DNA of 9,952 nucleotides from Dehalococcoidia bacterium (lineage in GTDB: Bacteria > Chloroflexota > Dehalococcoidia > GIF9 > UBA5629), in assembly GCA_014384515.1 (NCBI GenBank), contig JACNFS010000143.1, positions 1 through 9,952 on the forward strand. Reading direction: 5' to 3'. This document shows positions 9,292 to 9,952 of this stretch, piece after piece. The position numbers and the translations under genes are program-made. Position 1 is the first letter of the stretch, and every line of letters begins with the position of its first letter. The notes beneath the pieces were generated by a model. It saw only the letters and a list, made by a program, of their open reading frames with translations, ran no database searches and had not been told where the DNA came from.

Positions 9292-9735
9292 ATGAGCCCT
9301 AAAAGCAGAATTGCTATCCTGCTCCTTTTCCCTGCCTTTCTAATATTGGCTTGCCAGGAGCCAGCCGGGGTGGCCAAGGTAATTCAGGTTATCGATGGCG
9401 ATACTATTGCTATTGAGGGTGGTTATCATGTGCGCTACATTGGCATCGATGCTCCAGAAAAAGGCGAATTCTGTTACTTGGAGTCAGAGCAGGCAAACAA
9501 AGCATTAGTAGAAGGCAAAAGGGTTAGGCTGGAGAAAGACATTTCGGAGAAAGATAGATACGGAAGACTGCTACGCTATGTTTACGTTGACGATACCTTT
9601 GTTAATGCTCAGATGGTAAGGAAAGGTTATGCGTGTGCCAAAGCTTACCCGCCTGACGTCAAATATCAAGTCTATCTAGGGGCGGTGGAGAAGGAAGCTA
9701 AGCAGACAAGAAGAGGAATTTGGAGAGAGAGATAA
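9292..9735 (+). CDS. Thermonuclease-family (SNase) lipoprotein
   Basis: The product is a predicted calcium-dependent phosphodiesterase that would cut DNA and RNA outside the cytoplasmic membrane. From ATG 9292 it has 147 residues. A signal peptide has K4 and R6, a hydrophobic core (7-19) and the lipobox-like ILAC with C21 as the lipidated residue; Leu at -2 is not the commonest choice. The nuclease fold follows directly: VIDGDT (D35, D37), VRYIGIDAPE (R48, D53, E56) and DRYGR (R92). These match staphylococcal nuclease D19, D21, R35, D40, E43 and R87, so all catalytic residues are present. The domain is near complete and ends at GIWRER. An upstream in-frame GTG (9244) would add 16 polar residues before the signal and is less likely. 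The ATG has no well-spaced Shine-Dalgarno sequence (AGTAGG directly abuts it). Substrate and role (nutrient scavenging, DNA uptake defence or other) are unknown. Confidence 0.88.
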   Translation: MSPKSRIAILLLFPAFLILACQEPAGVAKVIQVIDGDTIAIEGGYHVRYIGIDAPEKGEFCYLESEQANKALVEGKRVRLEKDISEKDRYGRLLRYVYVDDTFVNAQMVRKGYACAKAYPPDVKYQVYLGAVEKEAKQTRRGIWRER

Positions 9736-9775
9736 CCCTTCCATTTTCCTCCCTTTCATTAACAGGAAGTCGAAA

Positions 9776-9791
9776 GCCCGTTTATCCGGGC
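9776..9791 (-). terminator. Small GC hairpin between convergent genes
   Basis: GCCCG (9776-9780), loop TTTATC, and CGGGC (9787-9791) form a perfect 5-bp GC stem in the gap between the nuclease stop and the minus-strand partial gene. On the minus strand it is followed by TTTC, on the plus strand by no T-run. It may be a weak terminator for the minus-strand gene; the short stem and short T-run make this uncertain. Confidence 0.3.
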
Positions 9792-9815
9792 AGCTCCAAC
9801 GATCTTAGCCTATCC

Positions 9816-9952
9816 TTATCTTATCTTGCGTTCTAGGAGCGCCGGGCCAACAAGAAGAAACAGACACAGTAGAATTAGCAATAGCCAAGCCCAGAAGCTG
9901 ACAGCATACTTCCCGCTCGAAGCTACTATTAGCAAGAGTAGGATTTGTGGGA
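9816..9952 (-). CDS. C-terminal end of a possible membrane protein (partial, runs off the right edge)
   Basis: Read on the minus strand from the window edge, one frame stays open for 44 codons to a TAA at 9818-9816. The peptide contains two hydrophobic stretches (ILLLLIVA, then FWAWLLLILLCLFLLVG) separated by a short polar turn, and ends ALLERKIR with basic residues after the last hydrophobic segment. That is typical of the end of a multi-spanning membrane protein with its tail in the cytoplasm. The other two minus frames either stop at once or give a peptide without clear character. It would converge on the nuclease gene with 80 nt between the stops. The fragment is too short to name a family, and a chance Leu-rich frame is possible. 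Confidence 0.45.
   Translation of the reverse strand, partial: PQILLLLIVASSGKYAVSFWAWLLLILLCLFLLVGPALLERKIR

Noticed and set aside
9177..9377. Minus-strand open frame over the spacer and the start of the nuclease gene
   Set aside because: Its hydrophobic part is the antisense of the nuclease signal peptide, and it has no start signal or recognisable domain.

Overview
This window is a core-genome segment from a bacterium with moderate GC content. The RNA polymerase subunit sequences, for example the RpoC opening [20 protein letters not shown], look most like Chloroflexota, perhaps the Dehalococcoidia side. That assignment rests on recognition only and no alignment was possible. No phage, insertion sequence, CRISPR array, tRNA or rRNA is visible.

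Layout. Positions 1-168 are the leader of rpoB. They hold a good sigma70-type promoter at the extreme left edge and, just before the gene, a long imperfect hairpin followed by five T residues that looks like an attenuator or terminator. rpoB (169-3837) and rpoC (3847-7881) follow as a tight pair with a 9-nt gap; the rpoC Shine-Dalgarno sequence overlaps the rpoB stop codon. They encode the beta and beta-prime subunits, which together form the RNA polymerase catalytic centre, and all the key motifs are intact. RpoC ends in an acidic tail built of 10-residue tandem repeats. A strong hairpin lies 51 nt after rpoC, followed by an extended -10 promoter for ruvB (8049-9089), the ATPase motor of Holliday-junction branch migration.

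After ruvB come 202 nt that hold a T-rich run, a nested inverted repeat able to fold into a branched RNA or DNA structure (9151-9227), and a TTGACA box. Then comes a small gene (9292-9735) for a thermonuclease-family enzyme with a lipoprotein signal peptide. The last part (9736-9952) has no complete gene. It holds a small hairpin and, on the minus strand, what looks like the C-terminal end of a membrane protein running off the right edge.

Working together: rpoBC is a transcription operon, while ruvB and the lipoprotein nuclease appear to be separately transcribed single genes that merely sit downstream. I see no new multi-gene system. The items most worth a second look are the RpoC repeat tail, the rpoB leader hairpin, the structured ruvB-nuclease spacer and the lipid-anchored nuclease.
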